This document shows, piece after piece, positions 32,783-41,968 of a DNA stretch of 64,000 nt. Where the stretch lies: assembly GCF_004794515.1 (NCBI RefSeq), contig NZ_SSDF01000091.1, positions 372,001 through 436,000 on the forward strand, read 5' to 3'. This DNA is from Microbacterium sp. A20 (GTDB taxonomy: Bacteria; Actinomycetota; Actinomycetes; Actinomycetales; Microbacteriaceae). Made by a program: the position numbers and the translations under genes. The number at the start of each line of letters is the position of its first letter. Within the stretch, counting starts at the first letter, position 1. The notes beneath the pieces are model-generated. The model saw only the letters and a program-made list of their open reading frames with translations. It was not told the origin of the DNA and ran no database searches.

Positions 32783-34414
32783 TCAGCCAGCGGACTGCGC
32801 CGGCCGGCTGTCGTCGTCTCCGCGTCGAGGCCAATACGACAGTGCCCGCTCTGCGAGCGCGGTGATCGTGAGCGAGGGGTTCACGCCGGGATTCGCGGGA
32901 ACCGCCGCACCGTCGACGACGTGCAGGCCGGGGTGCCCCCACACCCGGTGGTACGCATCGATGACACCGTCCGCGCGTGACGCCGAGATCACGGCGCCAC
33001 CCAGGAAGTGCGCGGTCAGCGGGATGCCGAACACCTCCGGCCAGGATCCGCGTGCGGCCGCGGGCACCCCGCCTTCGGCCTCGACCCGCGCGGCGATCGC
33101 CGCCGCCGCCGTGTGAGCCTGTGGCAGGTAGCTGGGATTCGGCTCGCCGTGTCCCTGGGCACTCGTCATCACGAGGCGACCGAAGCGACGGCTCAGCGAG
33201 AGGGTGAGCGAGTTGTCCGCCGTCTGCATCACCAGCGCGATGATCCCGCGCTCGCTCCAGCGACGGAGGCTGCCGAGTCGGAACTGCCGCGACGGAGAGC
33301 GGAGCACCTGCGCGACGAGGCTGCGCAGACGCACCCCGAGCGGTCGGTCGCCGGGGACGAGGACGGTCGCCAGCGCACCCATGAGGTTCGATCCCGGGCC
33401 GTAGCGGACGTTCTCGACGTGCGCGCGGTCGTCGATGTGGAACGAGGTGGTGATCGCCACGCCGCTGGCGAGCTGGAGCGACTCCGGGACGCTCGTGGCG
33501 ACCGCGCCGTCCAACGCCTCGGAGTTGGTGCGCGTGAGCCGGCCGACGGACGCCGAGACCTGCGGCAGTGCCCCGGACTCCTTCATCCGGTGCAGCAGCT
33601 GCTGCGTGCCCCAGGTACCGGCTGCCAGGACCACCTGCTCTGCGGTCACCGTCCTCCGCGCGTGCCGGAACCAGGCTCCGCTGCGCTGCGTCGTCACCGC
33701 GAACCCGCCTCCGGCGAGCTCTCGCACCTCGCTCACCGTGCGCAGCGGCTCGATTGCGACCCCACGGCGCTCCGCGAGGGCCAGGTAGTTCTTCATGAGC
33801 GTGTTCTTCGCGCCGACCCGGCAACCCACCATGCAGTTGCCGCAGAGCGTGCAGCCGGTGCGATCGGGGCCCTCGCCGCCGAAGAACGGATCCGGCGTGC
33901 GCTCCCCCGGTCTCCCGAACCAGACTCCGACCGGCGCGCGCCGAAACGTCGAGCCGACGCCGAGGTCGTCGGCCGCGCCGGCCATGATCCGTTCCACCGG
34001 CCCCGTGTGCGGGTAATGCTCGACGACGCCGAGCATCCGCTTCGCCGTGGCGTAGTGCGGTGCCAGTTCGGACTCCCACTCCGCGATGCCCCGCCACTGC
34101 GGGTCCTCGAAGAACGCCGCCCCCGGCTGATACAGCGTGTTCGCGTAGTTGAGCGATCCCCCGCCCACGCCGGCACCCGCCAGGATCATCACGTGCGGCA
34201 GTCGGTGGATGCGCTGCACACCGTGGCATCCGAGCGCCGGCGCCCAGAGGTAGCGGCGGACATTCCAGTTGCTCTTCGCGAAGTCGTCGTCCTCGAAGCG
34301 GCGCCCCGCCTCGTAGACCCGGACACGGTAGCCCTTCTCCGCCAGTCGCAGAGCCGCTACAGAACCTCCGAAGCCGGACCCGACGATCACGACGTCCTCG
34401 TCGAACTCAGTCAT
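32783..34414 (-). CDS. GMC-family FAD oxidoreductase (cholesterol oxidase-like)
   Basis: The 543-aa product has a Rossmann FAD site GSGFGGSVAALRL (12-24) and GMC features AGAGVGGGSLNYAN and the C-terminal HVVDGAAVPANPG...PSLTITALAE. It carries C188-x2-C191-x2-C194-x3-C198, a ferredoxin-like cysteine set that could hold an Fe-S cluster. It is the last gene of a minus-strand operon with dagK and the AGPS-like gene (8-nt overlap with dagK), pointing to a lipid or fatty-alcohol substrate. Sterol oxidation is less likely here (inference). Confidence 0.87.
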   Translation of the reverse strand: MTEFDEDVVIVGSGFGGSVAALRLAEKGYRVRVYEAGRRFEDDDFAKSNWNVRRYLWAPALGCHGVQRIHRLPHVMILAGAGVGGGSLNYANTLYQPGAAFFEDPQWRGIAEWESELAPHYATAKRMLGVVEHYPHTGPVERIMAGAADDLGVGSTFRRAPVGVWFGRPGERTPDPFFGGEGPDRTGCTLCGNCMVGCRVGAKNTLMKNYLALAERRGVAIEPLRTVSEVRELAGGGFAVTTQRSGAWFRHARRTVTAEQVVLAAGTWGTQQLLHRMKESGALPQVSASVGRLTRTNSEALDGAVATSVPESLQLASGVAITTSFHIDDRAHVENVRYGPGSNLMGALATVLVPGDRPLGVRLRSLVAQVLRSPSRQFRLGSLRRWSERGIIALVMQTADNSLTLSLSRRFGRLVMTSAQGHGEPNPSYLPQAHTAAAAIAARVEAEGGVPAAARGSWPEVFGIPLTAHFLGGAVISASRADGVIDAYHRVWGHPGLHVVDGAAVPANPGVNPSLTITALAERALSYWPRRGDDDSRPAQSAG

Positions 34415-35312
34415 CGCTCTCCCTCGGCCCCATCATCGTGAGCGCCCCCGGCAGCACCGAGATGGTGCACTCGTGCTCGCCGATGCGCTCGCCGTCCGCG
34501 TAGACCACGAGGCCGGGGGCAGACACCGTGACCGACCGTGCACGGCGATGCGCGACCTCAACGCGCGCGAGATGCGTGCCGCGGAGCAGCAGCGGGAACA
34601 GTCGCAGCAGACGCAGGCGGCCCAGCGGCGCGACATGGACGATGTCGAGGAGCCCGTCGTCGGGAACGGCCCCGGCGCAGATGGGCATCCCTCCGCCATA
34701 GCTGGAGGTGCTGCCGGCCGCGATCAGCGTGCCCGGCGCGCTCCTGGTCGCCTCTCCGTCGACGGCGAGGACGAAGTCCATCGGGCGCAGTCGGACGAGC
34801 TCGATGAGCAGTGCGAGGTAGTAGCGAGGTGCGCCATGCGGCCAGCGGAGTCGGTTGGTACGGTCGCTGACCTTCGCGTCGAAGCCCAGCGCCGCGATGG
34901 TCAGGAACTTCCGGCTGCCCATCGCCGTGCGCACCACGCCGACGTCGATCGACCGCGGCACACCGGTGAGGGCGAGCTCAGCGGCGGCCCGGGCGTCACC
35001 GCGCGGGAGTCCGAGCGCACGGGCGAGATCGTTCCCCGTTCCCGCGGGCACCAGAACAACGGGGACAGAGGCGGCGCACACCGTGTCGAGCACGCCGGAG
35101 AGCGTACCGTCGCCGCCCACGATGACCAGCACACGCGGTTCGTCCGCCAGCGCGGTGACGGCGAGCCGAGCGGTGTCCGCTGCGGAGCCACCGGCGTAGG
35201 CGCGCACCTCGGCACCGCGCTCCCGGAGAACCCGTACGGCCGCCTCCGCCGCCCGCCCGCCCCGGCCTTTGCCGGAGAACGGGTTCGCGAGCACGGCGAT
35301 GTGCTCGGCCAC
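34407..35312 (-). CDS. dagK: Diacylglycerol/lipid kinase family protein
   Basis: The 301-aa product has the DAGK catalytic domain: NPFSGKGRGGRA, VIVGGDGTLSGVLD, VPAGTGNDLARALGLP. It phosphorylates diacylglycerol or a related lipid at the membrane. The M. tuberculosis relative Rv2252 is a DAG kinase next to an AGPS-like gene, as here. It starts 1 nt after the AGPS-like stop and overlaps the GMC gene. Confidence 0.93.
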   Translation of the reverse strand: MAEHIAVLANPFSGKGRGGRAAEAAVRVLRERGAEVRAYAGGSAADTARLAVTALADEPRVLVIVGGDGTLSGVLDTVCAASVPVVLVPAGTGNDLARALGLPRGDARAAAELALTGVPRSIDVGVVRTAMGSRKFLTIAALGFDAKVSDRTNRLRWPHGAPRYYLALLIELVRLRPMDFVLAVDGEATRSAPGTLIAAGSTSSYGGGMPICAGAVPDDGLLDIVHVAPLGRLRLLRLFPLLLRGTHLARVEVAHRRARSVTVSAPGLVVYADGERIGEHECTISVLPGALTMMGPRESDD

Positions 35313-35313
35313 G

Positions 35314-36897
35314 TCAGCGCGTCCGCTCAGGAACGGTCACGGCGCCAGGGTTGAGGATTCCCGCCGGATCTAGTTCACGTTTGATCGCGCGGAGGATGCG
35401 GATGCCGGTCTCGCCGATCTCCTGCTCCAGCCAGGCGGCGTGGTCACGTCCGACCGCATGGTGATGGCTGATGGTGCCGCTGGTCGTGATGATCGCGTCG
35501 TTCACGCGCGACTTGATCGGACCCCACACCGGGAGCGGATCGGCGCGGATGCCGGCGAGGACGGTGAAGTACAGCGACGCACCCGTGGGGTAGATGTGCG
35601 ACACGTGGCACATGACGTACGACCGGGCGCCCGCCTCCGCGAATCCCTCCTTGAGGGCGGACTCGACTGCCGCACGCAGTTCGAGCAGGTTCGACCACGT
35701 CGTCGCGGTCTCGAGCGTCTCGCAGAACACTCCGGCATCCAGCAGCGAATCGCGCAGGTACGGGCCGTCGAAGCGCCCCCGCAGCCACTCCTCCGCCGCG
35801 CCCTCTCCCGCCGATGTGCCGCCGGCGGCCGACAGCAGCGCGCTGGTGCGGGCTCGACGCTCGGCGATCCCCTCGCCCTCGTACACGGTCACGACACTCG
35901 CGCCCTTCGCGAGCGCCTTGCCGATCTTGCCGACCTGCGCCAGGCTCACGGCGGTCTCCGCCTCGTCGGACAGGCGGATGACGGTGGGCCCGGACCCCTG
36001 CTGCGCCACGCTCCGCAGCCCCGCGGCTCCGGCGGCGAAATCCGGGAACGACCACGACTCGAACACGCGCTCCCGCGGGACCGGGTGCACACGCACGCGC
36101 ACCTCGGTGATCACGCCGAAGATGCCCTCCGAGCCGAGGAACACCCGGATCAGATCCGGACCGGCGGCGGAGCCTGGTGAGCGCCCGAGGTCGATGTCGC
36201 CGGTCGGCGTCGCGACCCGGATCCCCGTCACCATGGTGTCGAAGCGCCCGTTGCCCGCGGAGTTCTGGCCGGAGGAGCGGGCCGCCGCGAAGCCGCCGAT
36301 CGTCGCATACCGGAAGCTCTGCGGATAGTGACCGAGTTCGAAGCCGTGAGCCGCGAGCAGCGACTCGGCCTCCGGTCCCGTGCTGCCGGCCGCGAGCACC
36401 GCTTCTCCGCTGACCTCATCGAGGCGGATCAGCCCGCTCAGGCGGCGCAGGTCGAGGCTCACGACCGCGTGCTGGTCTCCCCTCTCCGGGTCCAGCGCTC
36501 CGACGACGCTCGTTCCACCGCCGAAGGGGATGATCGCGACACCACGCCTGACGGCGACATCGAGGCAGGCGCGGACCTCGTCGTGGCTCGCGGGTCGGAT
36601 CACCGCGTCCGGGACCTCCTGCTCCCGCTGCCGGCGCCGGAGGAGGTCCGGAGTCGATCGTCCGCCGGCATGACGGATGCGCGCTTCCGCGGTGACGTCC
36701 ACGTGCTGCGGGCCAACGGCGGCGCGGAACGCCACGAGGTCCTCGTCATCGAGCGCCGAGGGCGACACCCACACCTGGGCGAGCTCGACCGCAGGCTCGG
36801 GCTTGCGGACACGTCCGAGCAGCAGGGGCAGCAGCGTGCGCACCGCGAGCGGCAGATCCTTCGCCTTGTCCGGGTCGCCCCAGCCGTTCCACCTCAT
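35314..36897 (-). CDS. FAD-binding oxidase, alkyldihydroxyacetonephosphate synthase-like
   Basis: The product is about 527 aa: a vanillyl-alcohol-oxidase-type FAD domain (PFGGGTSVVGAL, GATIGGFAA-like, SSGQNSAGNGRFD) and an AGPS-type C-terminus with CHVSHIYPTGASLYFT and the His-rich SHHHAVGRDH. AGPS swaps the acyl chain of acyl-DHAP for a fatty alcohol to make an ether lipid precursor. Bacterial relatives may do this or oxidise glycerol-linked substrates. The start at 36897 (MRWNGWGDP) matches the family; the ATG at 36936 would leave only 20 nt before the divergent TetR gene. Confidence 0.88.
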   Translation of the reverse strand: MRWNGWGDPDKAKDLPLAVRTLLPLLLGRVRKPEPAVELAQVWVSPSALDDEDLVAFRAAVGPQHVDVTAEARIRHAGGRSTPDLLRRRQREQEVPDAVIRPASHDEVRACLDVAVRRGVAIIPFGGGTSVVGALDPERGDQHAVVSLDLRRLSGLIRLDEVSGEAVLAAGSTGPEAESLLAAHGFELGHYPQSFRYATIGGFAAARSSGQNSAGNGRFDTMVTGIRVATPTGDIDLGRSPGSAAGPDLIRVFLGSEGIFGVITEVRVRVHPVPRERVFESWSFPDFAAGAAGLRSVAQQGSGPTVIRLSDEAETAVSLAQVGKIGKALAKGASVVTVYEGEGIAERRARTSALLSAAGGTSAGEGAAEEWLRGRFDGPYLRDSLLDAGVFCETLETATTWSNLLELRAAVESALKEGFAEAGARSYVMCHVSHIYPTGASLYFTVLAGIRADPLPVWGPIKSRVNDAIITTSGTISHHHAVGRDHAAWLEQEIGETGIRILRAIKRELDPAGILNPGAVTVPERTR

Positions 36898-36956
36898 CGA
36901 CGGGTCGGCATCGACCCTGCCATCGTCTTGGCCCATGCGTTACAGTGTGACACATC

Positions 36957-37535
36957 ATGGAAGAACGTCAACCACTCTGGGACACCACGCAGGCGCGCAT
37001 CCTCGACGCCGCGGACACGCTGATCGAACGTCGGGGAGTCCACGGGGTCACGATCGCCGAGCTCGCACGCCGCTCCGAACTCAGCCGCCCCACGATCTAC
37101 CGCAACTGGAGCGACGCCGACGACGTCGTCCGCGCCGCACTGCTCCGCCGCGTCGACGGCATCCTGAGCACCTTCTCCGCCGACGCGCGCACACGGACGG
37201 CGCTGGTCGACGACGTGCTGCGCTTCACCTCTCTCTTCCGCAACGACCCGCTGTACGCGCGACTGCTCGACGACGAGCCGGAGGCGTTCACGCGCTACAC
37301 CCTGCAGCGCGTCGGATCGAGTCAGCGCATGATCCTGCAGTGGCTGGCGACCGCGATCGGCTCCGCGCAGGCCGACGGGTCGGTCAGGCCGGGGGAACCA
37401 CAGGAGATCGCAGTCATGGTGATGCTCATCGCGCAGTCCGCGGTCCTCTCGCACGGCACGGTCGCCGACCTCATCTCCGAGTCCGCGTGGGAGCGGGAGC
37501 TGCGCGCCGCGCTCGATGGGCTGCTGCGCCCATGA
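36957..37535 (+). CDS. TetR-family transcriptional regulator of the lipid cluster
   Basis: The 192-aa product has an HTH (GVTIAELARRSELSRPTIYRNWSD, about 24-47) and a helical ligand domain. It is divergent from the AGPS-like operon across about 60 nt and overlaps glpD by 4 nt, so it probably controls both sides. GTGTGACAC at 36945-36953 is a small dyad just before its start. Homologous position to Rv2250c. Confidence 0.92.
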   Translation: MEERQPLWDTTQARILDAADTLIERRGVHGVTIAELARRSELSRPTIYRNWSDADDVVRAALLRRVDGILSTFSADARTRTALVDDVLRFTSLFRNDPLYARLLDDEPEAFTRYTLQRVGSSQRMILQWLATAIGSAQADGSVRPGEPQEIAVMVMLIAQSAVLSHGTVADLISESAWERELRAALDGLLRP

Positions 37536-38983
37536 GCACGCCGTCATCCGCGCTCAACGTCGCACGCCGAAGGACCGACCTGACCCTCGCCGCCGACGAA
37601 CGGGTGGACGTGCTCGTCATCGGCGGCGGCATCACCGGAGTCGGCGTGGCGCTCGACGCCGCCTCCCGCGGCCTCAGCGTGACCCTGATCGAGGCGGAGG
37701 ATCTCGCCTTCGGCACCAGTCGTTTCAGCTCGAAGCTCGTGCACGGCGGACTGCGCTACCTCGCGACGGGCGACGTCGCCACCGCGAAGGAGAGCGCGCG
37801 GGAGCGGCACCTGCTCATGACGACGATCGCTCCGCACCTGATCCGACCGCTCGGACAGCTGCTGCCCTTCAGTCGCGACGTCACGCTGCGCCAGCGGGTG
37901 GCGGGCGCCGCCGGTATGGGGCTCGGCGACCTGCTCCGGATGCGGGCGCACACGCCGCGGGCAGTGCTGCCCGCACCCCGGATCCTGTCAGCGACGGAGG
38001 CGACCCGACTGGCACCCGCCCTCGACGCTCGCGGTCTGCGGGGCGGCATGCTGTCATACGACGGACAGCTCGACGACGACGCCCGGCTGGTGACCACGGT
38101 GGCACGGACCGCCGCGGCGCGCGGTGCGCGCATCCTCACCAGGGTCCGCGCGATCGCGCTCCGGGGTGACGGGGCGACCGCCGAGGACGTGCTCACGGGA
38201 GAGCGGCTCGAGGTCGCCGCCCGCTCCGTGATCAACGCCACCGGCGTATGGGCCGGATCGCTCGATGAAGCCATCCGTGTGCGTCCCAGTCGGGGGACCC
38301 ACATCGTGCTCGACGCCGCAGATCTGGGGTCGCCGACGGCGGCACTCACCATCCCCCACGAGGGGTCGGTCAGTCGCTATGTCTTCGCTCTTCCGCAGGC
38401 GTACGAGCGCGTGATCGTCGGTCTCACGGACGAAGACGCGCCGGGCGCCGTGCCCCGTGTGGCGCAACCGACCGAACCGGAGATCGACTTCCTCCTGCGA
38501 AGCCTCAACCGGGTGATCACGACACCGATGCGACGCGATCAGGTGCGCGGCGCGTTCGCGGGGCTGCGCCCTCTCGTCGACAGCGGGACGGACGCCACGG
38601 CCGACGTCTCGCGTCGACACCTCGTGGCAGTGTCCGACGGGGGTTTCGTGACGGTGCTCGGTGGGAAACTGACGACGTATCGTCGCATGGCCGAGGATGC
38701 CGTGGATCTGGCATCGGAGGCGCGTGGACTGCGGGCGGCACCCAGTCGCACCGCCTCACTGCGCCTCGTGGACCGCGAGGTCGCCACCACGGGCGAGGTG
38801 CTCGATGTCGTGACGGGGCTGACGCGCGCGGAGGTCGAGTTCGCTGTCCGGGCCGAGGGTGCCCTGACCGTCGAGGACGTGCTCGATCGGCGTACCAGGG
38901 TCGGGCTCGTCGACGCCGATCGGAACCGGTGTCTTCCGGCCGTCGAGGCGGTCGTCGCGCGCACCCTCGCCGACGTCGGCTGA
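37532..38983 (+). CDS. glpD: Glycerol-3-phosphate dehydrogenase (FAD, GlpD)
   Basis: The 483-aa product oxidises glycerol 3-phosphate to dihydroxyacetone phosphate at the membrane. FAD motif VLVIGGGITGVGVALDA and signature GTSRFSSKLVHGGLRYL are present. The ATG at 37532 overlaps the TetR stop (ATGA). It could supply DHAP to the AGPS-like route. Shorter than E. coli GlpD (about 500), in the range of actinobacterial GlpD1. Confidence 0.94.
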   Translation: MSTPSSALNVARRRTDLTLAADERVDVLVIGGGITGVGVALDAASRGLSVTLIEAEDLAFGTSRFSSKLVHGGLRYLATGDVATAKESARERHLLMTTIAPHLIRPLGQLLPFSRDVTLRQRVAGAAGMGLGDLLRMRAHTPRAVLPAPRILSATEATRLAPALDARGLRGGMLSYDGQLDDDARLVTTVARTAAARGARILTRVRAIALRGDGATAEDVLTGERLEVAARSVINATGVWAGSLDEAIRVRPSRGTHIVLDAADLGSPTAALTIPHEGSVSRYVFALPQAYERVIVGLTDEDAPGAVPRVAQPTEPEIDFLLRSLNRVITTPMRRDQVRGAFAGLRPLVDSGTDATADVSRRHLVAVSDGGFVTVLGGKLTTYRRMAEDAVDLASEARGLRAAPSRTASLRLVDREVATTGEVLDVVTGLTRAEVEFAVRAEGALTVEDVLDRRTRVGLVDADRNRCLPAVEAVVARTLADVG

Positions 38984-39123
38984 GCCGGCCGCGGGGCCGT
39001 TCCGCGTCGCCCCGTATCCACGGCACGGCGCCCAGGGGAACGACCGGGGAACAGCGCATGAAATCCCCCGGTCGATGCTCTCGTCCGGCGTCCTCGCGCG
39101 TCATCACCCTGCACAGTGGTGTC

Positions 39124-39819
39124 ATGGACATGCTCTTCACGATGCTGGGCGGCAAGGGGATGTCGGGGCTGCTGAAGACCGGCACGGCGATCCTCACCAC
39201 GCTACTGGTCCTCCCCGCGCTGCTCAAGCTCTTCGTCGTCACAGTCGATGAGGGGTGGGCCGCGATCCGGACCCGCAACGGCAAGCCCATCATCCGCAAC
39301 CGTCCGCAGCGCCGGCCGACCGCTCGCGGCGGGGCTGTCGGGGAGGTCGTCGTCCTCGACCCCGGCTCTCACGGCGCCTTCCCCCTCTTCTACTGGTATC
39401 GACTCGTCGATGTGCGCTGCCGGGCGACCGACCTGCCCGTCCGCGAGATGGGCGGCGCGAGCGGGCATCAGCACCGCGTGCATGCGTCGTTCGAATGGCG
39501 TCCGATACCGACCGGCCGCGATCTCCGGGTGTTCGAGCTCGACGTCGTCAACGTCAAGGAGCGCGCCTCGAACATCGTCGGGGCGGCACTGCGAGACGTG
39601 ATCAGGGGCCTCGACGGCACTGAGCTGCCGCACAACGACGAGATCAATGCGCGTGTGATCGCCGCCAGTGCGGAAGAGGTTCGTCGCGCCTGCGGGGTGG
39701 AGCTCGTGCGTGTGATGGTCACGGGCGACGCACTGACCGACGGGTATCTGATGTCGACGGCGCTCCGCGACGTGGATCGCGGCGCGCAGGCCGTCGCCGC
39801 ACTGCACGCACTGAACTGA
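39124..39819 (+). CDS. SPFH/band 7 domain protein
   Basis: The 231-aa product has an N-terminal hydrophobic segment (AILTTLLVLPALLKLFVV), then an SPFH-like domain (VDEGWAAIRTRNGKPI, FELDVVNVKERASNIVGAALRDVIRG). SPFH proteins organise membrane microdomains. It is shorter than flotillins and lacks the long coiled-coil tail. I preferred the start at 39124 because it places the membrane segment near the N-terminus. It converges on dxs. Confidence 0.72.
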   Translation: MDMLFTMLGGKGMSGLLKTGTAILTTLLVLPALLKLFVVTVDEGWAAIRTRNGKPIIRNRPQRRPTARGGAVGEVVVLDPGSHGAFPLFYWYRLVDVRCRATDLPVREMGGASGHQHRVHASFEWRPIPTGRDLRVFELDVVNVKERASNIVGAALRDVIRGLDGTELPHNDEINARVIAASAEEVRRACGVELVRVMVTGDALTDGYLMSTALRDVDRGAQAVAALHALN

Positions 39820-39834
39820 CGCGGTCCATCGGCT

Positions 39835-39850
39835 CGGACCGTCGGGTCCG
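39835..39850. terminator. Short hairpin between convergent SPFH gene and dxs
   Basis: CGGACC (39835-39840) and GGTCCG (39845-39850) pair around GTCG. It is short and has no T-run. Confidence 0.5.
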
Positions 39851-39858
39851 TCAGCGCA

Positions 39859-41799
39859 TCAGTGGCGTTCGCGGAGGGGCAGGTCGATCGTGCCCGTCTC
39901 GCCCGCATCCCGCGCCTTCGGGATCCTGGTCCCGAGGACCTGCGACACGATGTCCTGGGCGATCTTCGGCGCCGTGAGGCCCGCATCCGCGAGGATCTGA
40001 TCCCGCGAGGCATGATCGATGAACTCGTCGGGCAGACCCAGCTCATCCACCGCGGTGTCGATGCCGGCTTCCCGCAGGACCTGTCGCACCCGTGTGCCGA
40101 TACCGCCGACGCGGATGCCGTCCTCGACGGTGATGACGAGACGGTGGTGCGCAGCCAGCTCGATCACCGACGGCTGCACCGGGATCGCCCAGCGCGGATC
40201 GATGACGGTGGCGCCGATACCCTGCGCTCGGAGCCGGTCTGCGACGTCGAGGGCCAGCTCGGCGAACGGGCCGATGGCGACGATCAGCACGTCCTCCGAT
40301 TCCCCTCGGGCGAGCACGTCGACGCCGTCCTCCAACCGCTCGATGGCGGGCAGGTCGGCCGCGACCTCACCCTTCGGGAAGCGGATGACGGTCGGAGCAT
40401 CAGCGACCTGGACGGCCTCGCCCAGAGCCTCGGTCAGGCGTGCTCCGTCCCTCGGAGCGGCGATGCGGATGTGCGGGACGATCTGCAGCATGGCGAGATC
40501 CCACATCCCGTGGTGGCTGGGGCCGTCCGGGCCCGTCACGCCGGCACGGTCGAGCACGAACGTGACGCCCGCACGGTGCAGTGCGACATCCATCAGCACC
40601 TGATCGAACGCTCGGCCCATGAACGTCGCATAGAGCGCGACCACGGGGTGCAGTCCGCCATACGCCAGCCCCGCTGCGGAAGCCACCGCATGCTGCTCGG
40701 CGATCCCCACGTCGTACACACGATCGGGGAATCGCTCGGCGAACGGCGCGAGACCTGTCGGTCGCAGCATCGCGGCCGTCATCGCGATGACGTCGCTGCG
40801 CTGCTCCCCCACAGCGACGAGGGCATCCGAGAACACGTCGGTCCATCCACGACCGCCCGACGACAGCGTCTCACCCGTCGTCGGATCGATTTTGCCGACC
40901 GCGTGGAACTGGTCGGCCTCGTCGTCGCGGGCGGGCTGATATCCGCGCCCCTTCTCGGTGATCGTGTGCACGATGACCGGGGCGCCGTACGACTTCGCCA
41001 GCTCGAGCGTCTCGAGCAGGGCGGGAAGGTCGTGTCCGTCGACGGGGCCGAGGTACTTGATGTCGAGGTTCGAGTAGAGCGCCTCGTTGTTGGTGAATCG
41101 CGAGAGGAAACCGTGGGTTCCGCCGCGCACGCCGCGGAACACCGCGCGCCCCACCGGACCGAACGCGCGGAACAGACGATCCGAGCGTTGGTGGAGATCC
41201 TTGTACGCCGCTGCCGTGCGCACGCGATTCAGGTAGCGCGACATGCCGCCGATCGTGGGCGCGTAGGAGCGGCCGTTGTCGTTGACGACGATCACGAGAT
41301 TCCGGTCGTTGTCGTCGGAGATGTTGTTCAGTGCCTCCCACGTCATACCGCCCGTGAGCGCTCCATCGCCGACGACGGCCACGACGTGCCGATCCGCGCG
41401 ACCGGTCGCCGTGAGCGCCCGGGAGATGCCGTCAGCCCAACTCAGCGAACTCGACGCGTGCGAGGACTCGACGACGTCGTGCGCGCTCTCACCGCGCTGC
41501 GGATAGCCGGCGAGTCCGCCGCGGACGCGCAGCGCCGAGAAGTCCTGCCGCCCCGTCAGGAGTTTGTGCACGTAGGACTGATGCCCGGTGTCGAAGATGA
41601 AGGGGTCATCCGGAGACGAGAAGACCCGGTGCAGAGCGATGGTCAGCTCGACGACGCCCAGGTTCGGCCCGAGGTGCCCACCGGTCTGCGAGACGTTCTC
41701 GACCAGGAACGCGCGGATCTCTGCGGCGAGCTCGTCCAGTTGATCGGCCGAGAGCGCGTCCAGATCACGGGGTCCTGAGATGCTCGGAAGAATGGGCAT
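39859..41799 (-). CDS. dxs: 1-Deoxy-D-xylulose-5-phosphate synthase
   Basis: The 646-aa thiamine-diphosphate enzyme condenses pyruvate and glyceraldehyde 3-phosphate, the first step of the MEP isoprenoid pathway. GDGALTGGM and NDNGRSYAPTIGGMS form the ThDP-binding region; DRAGVTGPDGPSHHG is in the central domain. Normal length. Single gene. Confidence 0.98.
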   Translation of the reverse strand: MPILPSISGPRDLDALSADQLDELAAEIRAFLVENVSQTGGHLGPNLGVVELTIALHRVFSSPDDPFIFDTGHQSYVHKLLTGRQDFSALRVRGGLAGYPQRGESAHDVVESSHASSSLSWADGISRALTATGRADRHVVAVVGDGALTGGMTWEALNNISDDNDRNLVIVVNDNGRSYAPTIGGMSRYLNRVRTAAAYKDLHQRSDRLFRAFGPVGRAVFRGVRGGTHGFLSRFTNNEALYSNLDIKYLGPVDGHDLPALLETLELAKSYGAPVIVHTITEKGRGYQPARDDEADQFHAVGKIDPTTGETLSSGGRGWTDVFSDALVAVGEQRSDVIAMTAAMLRPTGLAPFAERFPDRVYDVGIAEQHAVASAAGLAYGGLHPVVALYATFMGRAFDQVLMDVALHRAGVTFVLDRAGVTGPDGPSHHGMWDLAMLQIVPHIRIAAPRDGARLTEALGEAVQVADAPTVIRFPKGEVAADLPAIERLEDGVDVLARGESEDVLIVAIGPFAELALDVADRLRAQGIGATVIDPRWAIPVQPSVIELAAHHRLVITVEDGIRVGGIGTRVRQVLREAGIDTAVDELGLPDEFIDHASRDQILADAGLTAPKIAQDIVSQVLGTRIPKARDAGETGTIDLPLRERH

Positions 41800-41924
41800 C
41801 TGCGCCTCCTCACAGGCTTCGCCAGAAGCGCCCGACGAGGGTGCGGGCGCCCGTCGATCCTACCGCGCCCGGTGGAGAGAAGCCGGTGAGCGCGGCCCCC
41901 CTTGACACGAAGGGGCGGCACGAT

Positions 41925-41958
41925 GAAGGGGCCCGGATCCGAAGACCCGAGCCCCTTC
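41925..41958 (-). terminator. Hairpin downstream of acnA
   Basis: GAAGGGGC (41925-41932) pairs with GCCCCTTC (41951-41958) about 10 nt after the acnA stop on the minus strand. There is no T-run. Confidence 0.6.
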
Positions 41959-41968
41959 CTCTGCGCGA

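Noticed and set aside
39862-41778. A 638-codon open frame antisense to dxs
   Set aside because: It covers the same bases as an unmistakable dxs and has no recognisable domain; it is a shadow of the GC-rich coding frame.
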